A stretch of 12,102 bases of DNA from Candidatus Zixiibacteriota bacterium (lineage in GTDB: Bacteria > Zixibacteria > MSB-5A5 > JAABVY01), in NCBI GenBank assembly GCA_011777135.1, contig JAABVY010000004.1, forward strand, positions 1 through 12,102, read 5' to 3'. Within the stretch, counting starts at the first letter, position 1, and every line of letters begins with the position of its first letter. The position numbers and the translations under genes were made by a program. Shown here piece after piece: positions 6,486 to 12,102 of this stretch. The notes under the pieces are model-generated. The model saw only the letters and a list, made by a program, of their open reading frames with translations, was not told the DNA's origin and did not search any database.

Positions 6486-8480
6486 ATGAAAATCGTCATG
6501 TCTATAGTTTTTTTATTACTGCTCTTTAATATAGCCTCGGCACAGGAATATCCGGAAACATATGATCCTTTTGAAGTCGCCCTGGAAGCGGTCGGCCTTT
6601 CAAAAGAGACTCTGAGGTTCGATTACGGCGATATGTCCAACTATGGCGGTGACAAATTCGCTCTCCCTCTTTTCTACACATTGCATTCCTCGCCTTTCAA
6701 AGTAGAACTATATAGCCGGCTGTTCCGTGATAATCTCCTGAAGAACTGTGCTTCCGCCCTTGCTCTGACCGCATTTTCATCGCAAAGAATCAACAAGGGC
6801 ATACGGCGCGGCCTGATCTCGAGCCCGCTGGATCGCGTAAAGCCGCTATTGGAAAGCGAGACACCTCTTCATGATGCAATTGTCAAATTTGAAGCATTCT
6901 ACACAATCCCCATGGACCAGGATCGCCGCAACGAACTGAAAGAAGAGGCTGCTCAGGTGCCTCTTGAGCTGCAGAAGATGGCTGCGCTCATTATTTTCAC
7001 AGCCATTGATTCCTCAAAACATCATTATCACGCCTTCGAAGAAGTCAGGGAAGACTATGACCTGAGGGATATGCGGGAGAAATTCGTTACATTCATAGCT
7101 TCAGAGACAGATGTAAGCGATATCGATATGGAGCCATTCCTGGAGGAGGTCGATTTTAGATATCTCTATACTCCTGCACAGGATCTCGCAATGGCCCTTG
7201 ATTTCGTATCCGAGTCTCTCACTGTGATGAACTTCAATCAAGAGTTCGAATTCGAATGGCAAACATCGGCCGGGAAAGTATTAATAAATGATAATAGAAA
7301 GCACGAGTATAGTGGCGAAGAAGCCTATTTTCTTATAATTGATGTCGGCGGTGATGATGTTTACAGAAATGCCGCATCCAACATCGACTTCCGAAACTGG
7401 ATTTCTATTCTGATCGATGTCGAAGGTAATGATACATATAAATCCGAAAAGGAATCGGTCGGCAGTTTTGGTGCGGGTATTTTTGGATACGGATTTTTGG
7501 TTGACCTTATGGGGGATGATATCTATTCCGGCCAATATATTACTCAGGGTGCGGGTCTTTGCGGGGTTGGCATGCTGATCGACTATGGTGGCAGGGACAG
7601 CTATGACGCCTATGTTTGCGGGCAGGGCTCAGGAGTATTCGGACAGGGGATCCTCTCCGACCTGAGCGGTGACGACCGCTATCACATGTTCCAGCTGGGG
7701 CAGGGCTTCGGCTTCAGCATTGGAATTGGGATTCTCGTGGATTCGACCGGAAATGACGAATATATCGCCAATGATTCCATCATAGATTTTCCAGCCTCTC
7801 AATCCAAAGAACACAATTCAAACCTCTGCCAGGGAGTTGGTTTCGGCAAACGTGCCGATTTTATCGACGGCCATTCATGGGCGGGAGGTATCGGTATGCT
7901 GGTTGATGGTTCAGGCGATGATTTTTATTCCGCCGGGCTCTTTGCCCAGGGATGCGCCTACTGGTATGCTATCGGCCTGCTTTCAGATGTCGCTGGAGAC
8001 GACATCTACGACGGCGTCTGGTATGTGCAGGGCTCGGGAGCACATTTCGGACTGGGCATCCTGCTCGAATCGGGAGGCAATGACCGCTATACGGCTGAAA
8101 TGAATATGGCCATTGGCGCAGGGCATGATTTCACCCTGGGCATGTTCATCGAAGAAAGCGGAAATGATATCTACAATGCTCCCAATCTCTCGCTGGGCGG
8201 TGGGAATGCCAATGGTATCGGAATCTTCTGGGATAAATCTGGAGATGACTCTTATTATGTCACCGCCGCCACCACTCTGGGACGTGCCAATGTCGCCAGC
8301 CGTGGAAGCCTGCGGGATTATATCATGTGTCTGGGGCTGTTTCTTGACACGGGCGGGAACGATCTCTATCCCGAGGAATATGATTTTGCCCGCAATAACA
8401 CCCTCTGGACCCAGCCCGGCACAAATACCGAGGAGCCGTTACCCAAAATCGAACTGGGCGTCGGATATGATACGGAATGA
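6486..8480 (+). CDS. Secreted repeat protein with twelve D-x-x-G-x-D-x-Y units (probable beta-solenoid)
   Basis: I do not recognise a named family. The 664-residue protein starts with a clear signal peptide (about 1-20, ending IASAQ before EYPE), so it is exported. Residues 21-270 look mostly helical, with no known motif. From 286 to 628 there are twelve copies of D/E-x-x-G-[D/N/R]-D-x-Y, starting at residues 286, 311, 340, 366, 392, 419, 474, 501, 528, 556, 583 and 621. Eleven neighbours mostly lie 25-29 residues apart; two gaps are longer (55 and 38). Between them sit QGxGxxxGxGxLxD-like stretches, giving a unit of about 27 residues. Such regular Gly/Asp turns with short hydrophobic strands suggest a beta-solenoid, possibly binding Ca2+ at the acidic turns; both points are inference. 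The start has an excellent GGAGGAGGG site. The S37-type peptidase lipoprotein follows 122 bases later on the same strand. Confidence 0.9.
   Translation: MKIVMSIVFLLLLFNIASAQEYPETYDPFEVALEAVGLSKETLRFDYGDMSNYGGDKFALPLFYTLHSSPFKVELYSRLFRDNLLKNCASALALTAFSSQRINKGIRRGLISSPLDRVKPLLESETPLHDAIVKFEAFYTIPMDQDRRNELKEEAAQVPLELQKMAALIIFTAIDSSKHHYHAFEEVREDYDLRDMREKFVTFIASETDVSDIDMEPFLEEVDFRYLYTPAQDLAMALDFVSESLTVMNFNQEFEFEWQTSAGKVLINDNRKHEYSGEEAYFLIIDVGGDDVYRNAASNIDFRNWISILIDVEGNDTYKSEKESVGSFGAGIFGYGFLVDLMGDDIYSGQYITQGAGLCGVGMLIDYGGRDSYDAYVCGQGSGVFGQGILSDLSGDDRYHMFQLGQGFGFSIGIGILVDSTGNDEYIANDSIIDFPASQSKEHNSNLCQGVGFGKRADFIDGHSWAGGIGMLVDGSGDDFYSAGLFAQGCAYWYAIGLLSDVAGDDIYDGVWYVQGSGAHFGLGILLESGGNDRYTAEMNMAIGAGHDFTLGMFIEESGNDIYNAPNLSLGGGNANGIGIFWDKSGDDSYYVTAATTLGRANVASRGSLRDYIMCLGLFLDTGGNDLYPEEYDFARNNTLWTQPGTNTEEPLPKIELGVGYDTE
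7341..8369 (+). repeat. Coding repeat array, about 27-residue unit, twelve motif copies
   Basis: The array encodes residues 286-628 of the secreted protein. Examples are DVGGDDVY, DLMGDDIY, DLSGDDRY, DGSGDDFY, DVAGDDIY and DKSGDDSY. The units are conserved in protein but diverged in DNA, so this is an old array rather than a recent tandem expansion. The longest gap (427-473) still contains CQGVGFG and GGIGMLVD, so it looks like one coil with an insertion. Confidence 0.85.
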
Positions 8481-8546
8481 AATACTGGCAATGGCACTGG
8501 AGTGCATGTTGATGATCAGGTGAGCATGTATCGCTCTGTCTTGTCT

Positions 8547-8576
8547 TTAAACAAGATTCAATCTTGGCCGTATTAT
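8547..8576 (+). promoter_or_regulatory. Promoter-operator candidate before the S37-type peptidase gene
   Basis: TTAAAC (8547-8552) and TATTAT (8571-8576) are 18 bases apart. Between them lies CAAGATTCAATCTTG (8552-8566), a dyad with perfect 7-base arms around one central base. A dyad in the spacer is a common place for a repressor or a MerR-type activator. The -35 match is weak, so the promoter call is tentative; the dyad itself is plain. Confidence 0.4.
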
Positions 8577-8602
8577 AGGTAAAAGAAAAAGGTGCTTCAA
8601 AT

Positions 8603-9958
8603 ATGAAAAGATTTCTCCTGATAATCAGTTTTCTGGCCCTTATCCTGTCCTGCAGTGATAAATCCTCCGGGCCCGAGCCGCAGGATCTCCTGCAGCGGCT
8701 GCAGGCGCTTCCGGATGTTGAAGCGGTTGAGATTACTCCGCCTTATGGCTACAATAGAGCTTTCGAGCTCACCATCACCCAACCGCTGGACCATGAAAAT
8801 CCCGGCGGGCAGACTTTCGAGCAGAAATTCTATATTTCGCATCTCGATGAATCTGAACCGATGGTCATGCATATCTCAGGATATGCTATCGGCAATAATT
8901 ATGTTTTTGAAATGGGACGCCTGCTGGACGCAAACCAGATTTATGTCGGCCACAGGTTTTTCTCCGGGGCCGATCCTATAGTACACGACTGGCAATACCT
9001 GACCATACAACAGGCCGCGGCCGACCATCATCGCATAGCGGAGCTTCTAAGGCCGATTTATGATGGTATCTGGGTCAATACCGGTGTCAGCAAGGGAGGA
9101 ATGACGGCTCTGTTTCAACGCAGATTCTATCCGGATGATGTTGATGCTACTGTAGCGTATGTCGCCCCTCTTCCGTTGTCTACCGATGATCCCCGTTTTG
9201 ATAATTTTCTCGAAAATGAGGTCGGGGATGAGGCCTGCCGGCAGAAACTCAAATCATTTCAGAGGATGGCTCTGGAAAGTAAGGTCGCTTTATTTCCATA
9301 CCTGGAAAGTTATGCTCAGGAATCCGGCTATACATTCAACATGGATCTTAATCTGATTCTTGAATATATGGTTCTCGAATATCCTTTTGCTTTCTGGCAA
9401 TATGGCGATGGTGATTGTTCGGTTGTCCCGGATCTGGGCGCTCCTGTTTCCTCCATCTGGAATCATCTGAATTATATTGTCAGCATGAATTATTTCTCAG
9501 AGGAACTGATCAGCTATTTCGAACCCCATTATTATCAGGCCTATACGCAATTTGGATACTATCGACTGATCACTGATCATCTCGAGGATCTCCTGACAGA
9601 GGCGGAAAGCTACAGCTACAGGATCCTGGCTCCGCAGGATGCCCAACTGGTTTTTGATGCTTCGGTTATGCCCGATATAGTTTCCTGGCTTCAGAACAAC
9701 GGTGATCACATAATCTATATCTTTGGCGGGCAGGATCCATGGACAGCCGGCGCCATTGATCTGAATGGAACTGCCGAGGCCTTGAAAATTGTGGAACCGG
9801 GCGCGAATCATGGAGTAAATATTGCCCAGCTTGTTCAACGTGATCTGGTTTATACCACCCTTGAAGACTGGCTGGAAATAGAAATAACACCTCAGGCGCC
9901 AGTTCTAATTCAGCCCGATCCGAGTATAAAAGAACTTCCCCCATTCTACAGAAAGTAA
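8603..9958 (+). CDS. S37 (PS-10) family serine peptidase, predicted lipoprotein
   Basis: A 451-residue secreted hydrolase of the S37/PS-10 type, related to the tripeptidyl aminopeptidases of Streptomyces and sharing the alpha/beta-hydrolase fold. The N-terminus MKRFLLIISFLALILSC is a lipoprotein signal with the acylated cysteine at 17, so it should sit in the membrane facing the periplasm or outside. Family-like stretches are LTITQPLDHENPGGQTFEQ (56-74), the nucleophile elbow NTGVSKGGMTALFQRRFYPDDVDATVAYVAP (159-189) with Ser163, and the likely acid and base in GGQDPW (Asp378) and GANHG (His403). All three residues of the presumed triad are present, so it is probably active; cleavage specificity cannot be read. 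AAGGTG lies eight bases before the ATG. It is 122 bases after the repeat-protein gene on the same strand, with its own promoter candidate between. A short basic tail follows the domain. Confidence 0.9.
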   Translation: MKRFLLIISFLALILSCSDKSSGPEPQDLLQRLQALPDVEAVEITPPYGYNRAFELTITQPLDHENPGGQTFEQKFYISHLDESEPMVMHISGYAIGNNYVFEMGRLLDANQIYVGHRFFSGADPIVHDWQYLTIQQAAADHHRIAELLRPIYDGIWVNTGVSKGGMTALFQRRFYPDDVDATVAYVAPLPLSTDDPRFDNFLENEVGDEACRQKLKSFQRMALESKVALFPYLESYAQESGYTFNMDLNLILEYMVLEYPFAFWQYGDGDCSVVPDLGAPVSSIWNHLNYIVSMNYFSEELISYFEPHYYQAYTQFGYYRLITDHLEDLLTEAESYSYRILAPQDAQLVFDASVMPDIVSWLQNNGDHIIYIFGGQDPWTAGAIDLNGTAEALKIVEPGANHGVNIAQLVQRDLVYTTLEDWLEIEITPQAPVLIQPDPSIKELPPFYRK

Positions 9959-9982
9959 TCGTGATTACGATTTTATTTATCT
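9957..9982 (+). terminator. Weak terminator-like hairpin after the S37-type peptidase gene
   Basis: Overlapping the stop codon, AATCGT (9957-9962 region) and ACGATT can pair across a four-base loop, followed by TTATTTATCTT. The stem is AT-rich, and an alternative pairing GTAATC/GATTAC competes. It could slow or end transcription, but it lacks a strong GC stem. Confidence 0.3.
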
Positions 9983-9995
9983 TCGTTCTGACATA

Positions 9996-10024
9996 TTGAC
10001 ATAATGTATCAGGCGGCGTATTAT
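9996..10024 (+). promoter_or_regulatory. Near-consensus sigma70 promoter of the DUF2268-like peptidase gene
   Basis: TTGACA (9996-10001) is a perfect -35, followed by a 17-base spacer and TATTAT (10019-10024), five of six for the -10. Initiation would fall near 10031, leaving a leader of about 24 bases with an AGGAG site. An imperfect dyad (9988-10012, arms CTGA...TCAG) covers the -35 element and could be an operator. Confidence 0.7.
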
Positions 10025-10054
10025 ATATCTGTTTGACCACAATCAGGAGCAGAA

Positions 10055-10927
10055 ATGACCAGATATGCCAGAATTGATGATTATATCACACCTATAAAGG
10101 CGATCCTGTGCGGAAAATCCAATCAAAAAGCGGCAGAGCTCAGGAAGCTGATTTACAAGTCCCGAAAAATACTTAATCGTCATTCGGGCAAGCAGTATTC
10201 TGTCGATCAGGCCGTTGAGAAACTCCTTGATCCTGGCTGGATCAAAAGCGTGGCCCGGTTCAATCCTGATGAATGGCAGAATATCGCCGATCGGATGTAT
10301 ATTCGTGCGCGGAAGATTCTTGGAAATGTACAGAAGCCGGAAATAATTCTGTACCCCAGCTTCCAGAGGTTCAATGGCAGAGTATATGAAGTTGACCGCA
10401 CGTCATACATAGCCGCTTCTCCCGATTTTCCGCATACCACAGGCAAAAACCTGCAAGTTCTTATGGCTCATGAATATGCGCATTTTGCCCGCTGGCGAAA
10501 AACCGGTATACCCTCGGAAAATGTGCCGGTCTTTGCCTACATCTTTGAAGAAGGCTGGGCCACCTGGATGTCTATTAAGCTGTTGCCCGAATATTCGTTG
10601 ACCCAGTTATTCATGTCGAATCTGCACAAGGCCATCAATATGCCCGATCCAGAAGGTGGGTATTTGCGCTGGTGCAAGAAACATCTGAAATCCATTGCAA
10701 GCGAGGCGGGTAAGTCGCTGAAGGCAAAGGACCATAAAGCGTTAGGTCGATTCTTTCAATGCCAGCGTTTCGGCAAAGACAACACCCCTATCAGAACCGG
10801 CTATTATCTCGGCTACAGGATGATCAAAATGCTTGCCGGGCAAATGCCCGCACGAAAATTAATGCTGGAAAAACCTACTTTTCGAAAGGTCTCTATCTGG
10901 CTAGATCAGCTGGTTAATGAGGTTTGA
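10055..10927 (+). CDS. DUF2268-like HExxH zinc metallopeptidase
   Basis: A 290-residue protein with a zinc-peptidase core. HEYAH (139-143) is the HExxH motif giving two histidine ligands and the catalytic Glu140; FEEGWATWMS (164-173) supplies a probable third ligand, Glu165 or Glu166, as in gluzincin-type enzymes. The downstream TPIRTGYYLGYRMIKML (244-260) matches the C-terminal G-Y-Y-x-G-Y block I know from DUF2268 predicted zinc-dependent proteases. The N-terminal 90 residues are charged and helical. No signal peptide or membrane segment is seen, so it is probably cytoplasmic, unlike its neighbours. Substrate unknown. The ATG is preceded by AGGAG at five bases. The gene appears monocistronic, with its own near-consensus promoter and a 140-base gap before the next gene; nothing links it functionally to the S37-type peptidase upstream apart from adjacency. 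Confidence 0.82.
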   Translation: MTRYARIDDYITPIKAILCGKSNQKAAELRKLIYKSRKILNRHSGKQYSVDQAVEKLLDPGWIKSVARFNPDEWQNIADRMYIRARKILGNVQKPEIILYPSFQRFNGRVYEVDRTSYIAASPDFPHTTGKNLQVLMAHEYAHFARWRKTGIPSENVPVFAYIFEEGWATWMSIKLLPEYSLTQLFMSNLHKAINMPDPEGGYLRWCKKHLKSIASEAGKSLKAKDHKALGRFFQCQRFGKDNTPIRTGYYLGYRMIKMLAGQMPARKLMLEKPTFRKVSIWLDQLVNEV

Positions 10928-10995
10928 GAAAAGATCTGGATCAGTCGAACAAAAGTGGCAAAAGCAATCAGGGCTGGAACTTCTAATTTAGTTTC

Positions 10996-11035
10996 ATTGT
11001 TTCTGAAACAATACAAGACCGGTTTTGTATATATT
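10996..11035 (+). promoter_or_regulatory. Double dyad and promoter candidate before the metal-binding lipoprotein unit
   Basis: Two dyads lie side by side. The first is ATTGTTTCTGAAACAAT (10996-11012), with perfect 8-base arms around one base. The second is ATACAAGACCGGTTTTGTAT (11011-11030), with 10-base arms and a single mismatch. A -10 candidate TATATT (11030-11035) starts at the end of the second dyad, and TGAAAC (11004-11009) would be a poor -35 at a 20-base spacing. That layout, a dyad inside an overlong spacer, is what MerR-family regulators use. The regulator gene is not in the window, so the family is a guess. Confidence 0.55.
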
Positions 11036-11067
11036 GCAAACATCTTAATCAGAGGGAAAAGCTCTTT

Positions 11068-11403
11068 ATGAGAAGATTTATTAGAGTCTCATCGTTACTT
11101 ATAGCCTCCACCATCGTCTTCACAATTCTGGTTGCCTGCAGCTCAAATCAACAAAACATTAGCGACATTAGCCACGATGAAGGTGAGGTCCGTGTTTACC
11201 AGGTGTATGGCATGGATTGCCCGGGATGCCATGGGGGATTGGAAAATCTCGTTAATAAAGTACCTGGAGTGAAAAACTCACAGGCGAATTGGGAAAAGCA
11301 GAGCTTGCAGGTTGTACTTGATCCTGAAAATGAGATCGATGACCAGTCTATTTACGAGGCTATCAGGAAGGCCAATTTCACTCCCGGAGAACGGTTGAAA
11401 TAG
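11068..11403 (+). CDS. Heavy-metal-associated (HMA) domain lipoprotein
   Basis: A 111-residue envelope protein. Residues 1-24 are a lipoprotein signal with lipobox LVAC, Cys24 being the acylated residue. After a short polar linker comes one HMA domain (about 41-108): VYQVYGMDCPGCHGG has the metal-binding GM-x-C-x-x-C with Cys51 and Cys54, followed by VPGVKNSQANWEKQSLQV and AIRKANF, the usual beta-alpha-beta-beta-alpha-beta pattern of Atx1/CopZ/MerP-like domains. Such domains bind soft metals such as Cu(I), Hg(II) or Zn(II); the metal cannot be chosen from sequence. Lipid anchoring of an HMA domain implies metal capture in the periplasm or at the outer membrane rather than cytoplasmic delivery. 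An AGAGGG site precedes the ATG by 11-12 bases. Only 3 bases separate it from the barrel gene, so the two are surely cotranscribed. Confidence 0.92.
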   Translation: MRRFIRVSSLLIASTIVFTILVACSSNQQNISDISHDEGEVRVYQVYGMDCPGCHGGLENLVNKVPGVKNSQANWEKQSLQVVLDPENEIDDQSIYEAIRKANFTPGERLK

Positions 11404-11406
11404 CCT

Positions 11407-12102
11407 ATGTATAGAATTAATAGACTGACAGGCATATCACTGATTACCGCATTTCTGTTGTCGATAGAATTATTCAGCTTTCAAAGCGCTTCCGCTGCGG
11501 GTATCAGTATCGACGCCGGTCTGACTCCGGCCGAGAACCGATGGATTTTTCGATCACAAATGCGCTATATGCAGCGCGACAATGATCAATCCGATTCTCC
11601 CAGATCGATGAAGGCTTATATGTTTCCTGTGGTTGTCGCTTATGGTTTGCGGTCGGATTTGACCTTGATGGTGCGGCAGGCTTTTATCAGGCGTGAGATG
11701 ACTATGATGGGACAGAGCTCGATTAATTCCGGTCTGGGTGATCTGCTTCTCTTAAGCAAGTACAGGTTGATTCGGATCAATACTCCCCGCTATACGCTTG
11801 GAATCGCACCGACACTTGCTCTGGAATTTCCGACTGGCAAGGATGGGCTCTCATCGAACAGTTACGACCTTCATTTCGGGAGCTTCTTCTCAGGTCGGAT
11901 GCGATCGCTGGGTATGGACCTGAATGTTACCTATATCTGGAACGGTATGGCGGAAAACGGGGATGCGGTGGTTGATCCGGGGGATGAGTTTTCGGTACAG
12001 GCCGCCCTCGCCTATCAGATGAGCCTTGGAGATCAGGCCAATATGGCCTTGGCACCGGTCCTGGAGGCATCTTATCTCGATATTTCGTCCGATTCTGAAG
12101 AT
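11407..12102 (+). CDS. Outer-membrane beta-barrel-like protein, C-terminus beyond the window
   Basis: The ORF starts at ATG 11407 and is open to the right edge, giving 232 residues without a stop. The first 31 residues form a signal peptide ending in SASA before AG. The mature part shows alternating, amphipathic strands with aromatic residues and Gly/Asn turns: ISIDAGLTPAENRWIFRSQMRYMQR, AYGLRSDLTLMVRQAFIRREM, GLGDLLLLSKYRL, PRYTLGIAPTLALEFPTGKDG, and FGSFFSGRMRSLGMDLNVTYIWNG. The pattern recalls the Phenol_MetA_deg/transporter-like barrels that often sit in metal-related gene clusters. It lies 3 bases after the HMA lipoprotein gene. No good Shine-Dalgarno site is at normal distance, so translation is probably coupled. 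The likely location is the outer membrane; a role as a metal-linked channel or receptor is inference. Confidence 0.82.
   Translation, partial: MYRINRLTGISLITAFLLSIELFSFQSASAAGISIDAGLTPAENRWIFRSQMRYMQRDNDQSDSPRSMKAYMFPVVVAYGLRSDLTLMVRQAFIRREMTMMGQSSINSGLGDLLLLSKYRLIRINTPRYTLGIAPTLALEFPTGKDGLSSNSYDLHFGSFFSGRMRSLGMDLNVTYIWNGMAENGDAVVDPGDEFSVQAALAYQMSLGDQANMALAPVLEASYLDISSDSED

Noticed and set aside
7341..8369. Reading the periodic repeat as a CRISPR array or DNA tandem repeat
   Set aside because: The period exists in the protein only; DNA of the units is diverged and lies in one uninterrupted coding frame.
6486..8480. Calling the repeat protein an RTX toxin
   Set aside because: RTX nonapeptides (GGxGxDxUx) are absent; the unit is about 27 residues, and the protein has an N-terminal signal peptide instead of a C-terminal type I secretion signal.
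8113..8523. 136-residue plus-strand frame overlapping the end of the repeat-protein gene
   Set aside because: Most of it lies inside the repeat array in another frame and its composition is a by-product of the Gly/Asp repeats; no ribosome site.

Overview
The window looks like chromosomal DNA from an uncultured Gram-negative bacterium of moderate GC content. The evidence is two predicted lipoproteins, a secreted repeat protein, the start of an outer-membrane-barrel-like protein, and recognisable Shine-Dalgarno sites before most genes. The mix of a GSI-beta-type glutamine synthetase, an S37-type peptidase lipoprotein and a long G-[DN]-D-x-Y repeat protein reminds me of FCB-group candidate phyla such as Zixibacteria. 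That placement is only an inference; no rRNA or tRNA gene is present to anchor it. I see no insertion sequence, integrase, phage gene or CRISPR array, and no gene-free stretch exceeds 300 bases.

Left part, minus strand (1-3570): the start of a class V aminotransferase / cysteine-desulfurase-like gene runs off the left edge. Next to it is a probable three-gene transcription unit, read right to left: a SAM-dependent methyltransferase, the ribosome-assembly GTPase rsgA, and a CPA2-family cation/proton antiporter. It closes with a clear intrinsic terminator at 330-358. rsgA has no ATG, GTG or TTG that would keep its OB-fold; the best start is an ATT codon with a good Shine-Dalgarno site.

Middle (3701-6352): a plus-strand DUF488 protein ends exactly where a minus-strand protein of unknown function (CxxC, WPGT) ends, the two stop codons touching. 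Then comes glnA on the minus strand, alone, with its own strong terminator (4871-4908). It encodes a GSI-beta-like glutamine synthetase with Thr at the usual adenylylation-tyrosine position.

Right part, plus strand (6486-12102): a secreted 664-residue protein carries twelve D-x-x-G-x-D-x-Y repeats, probably a beta-solenoid. It is followed by an S37-type serine peptidase lipoprotein, then a DUF2268-like HExxH metallopeptidase behind a near-consensus sigma70 promoter. Last is a two-gene unit: a small heavy-metal-associated (HMA) lipoprotein and, 3 bases later, an outer-membrane-barrel-like protein that runs off the right edge. Two abutting dyads precede that unit and look like an operator for a metal-responsive regulator, which is not in this window. 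The right half is thus dominated by envelope and secreted proteins, while the left half is mainly housekeeping and cytoplasmic or inner-membrane functions.
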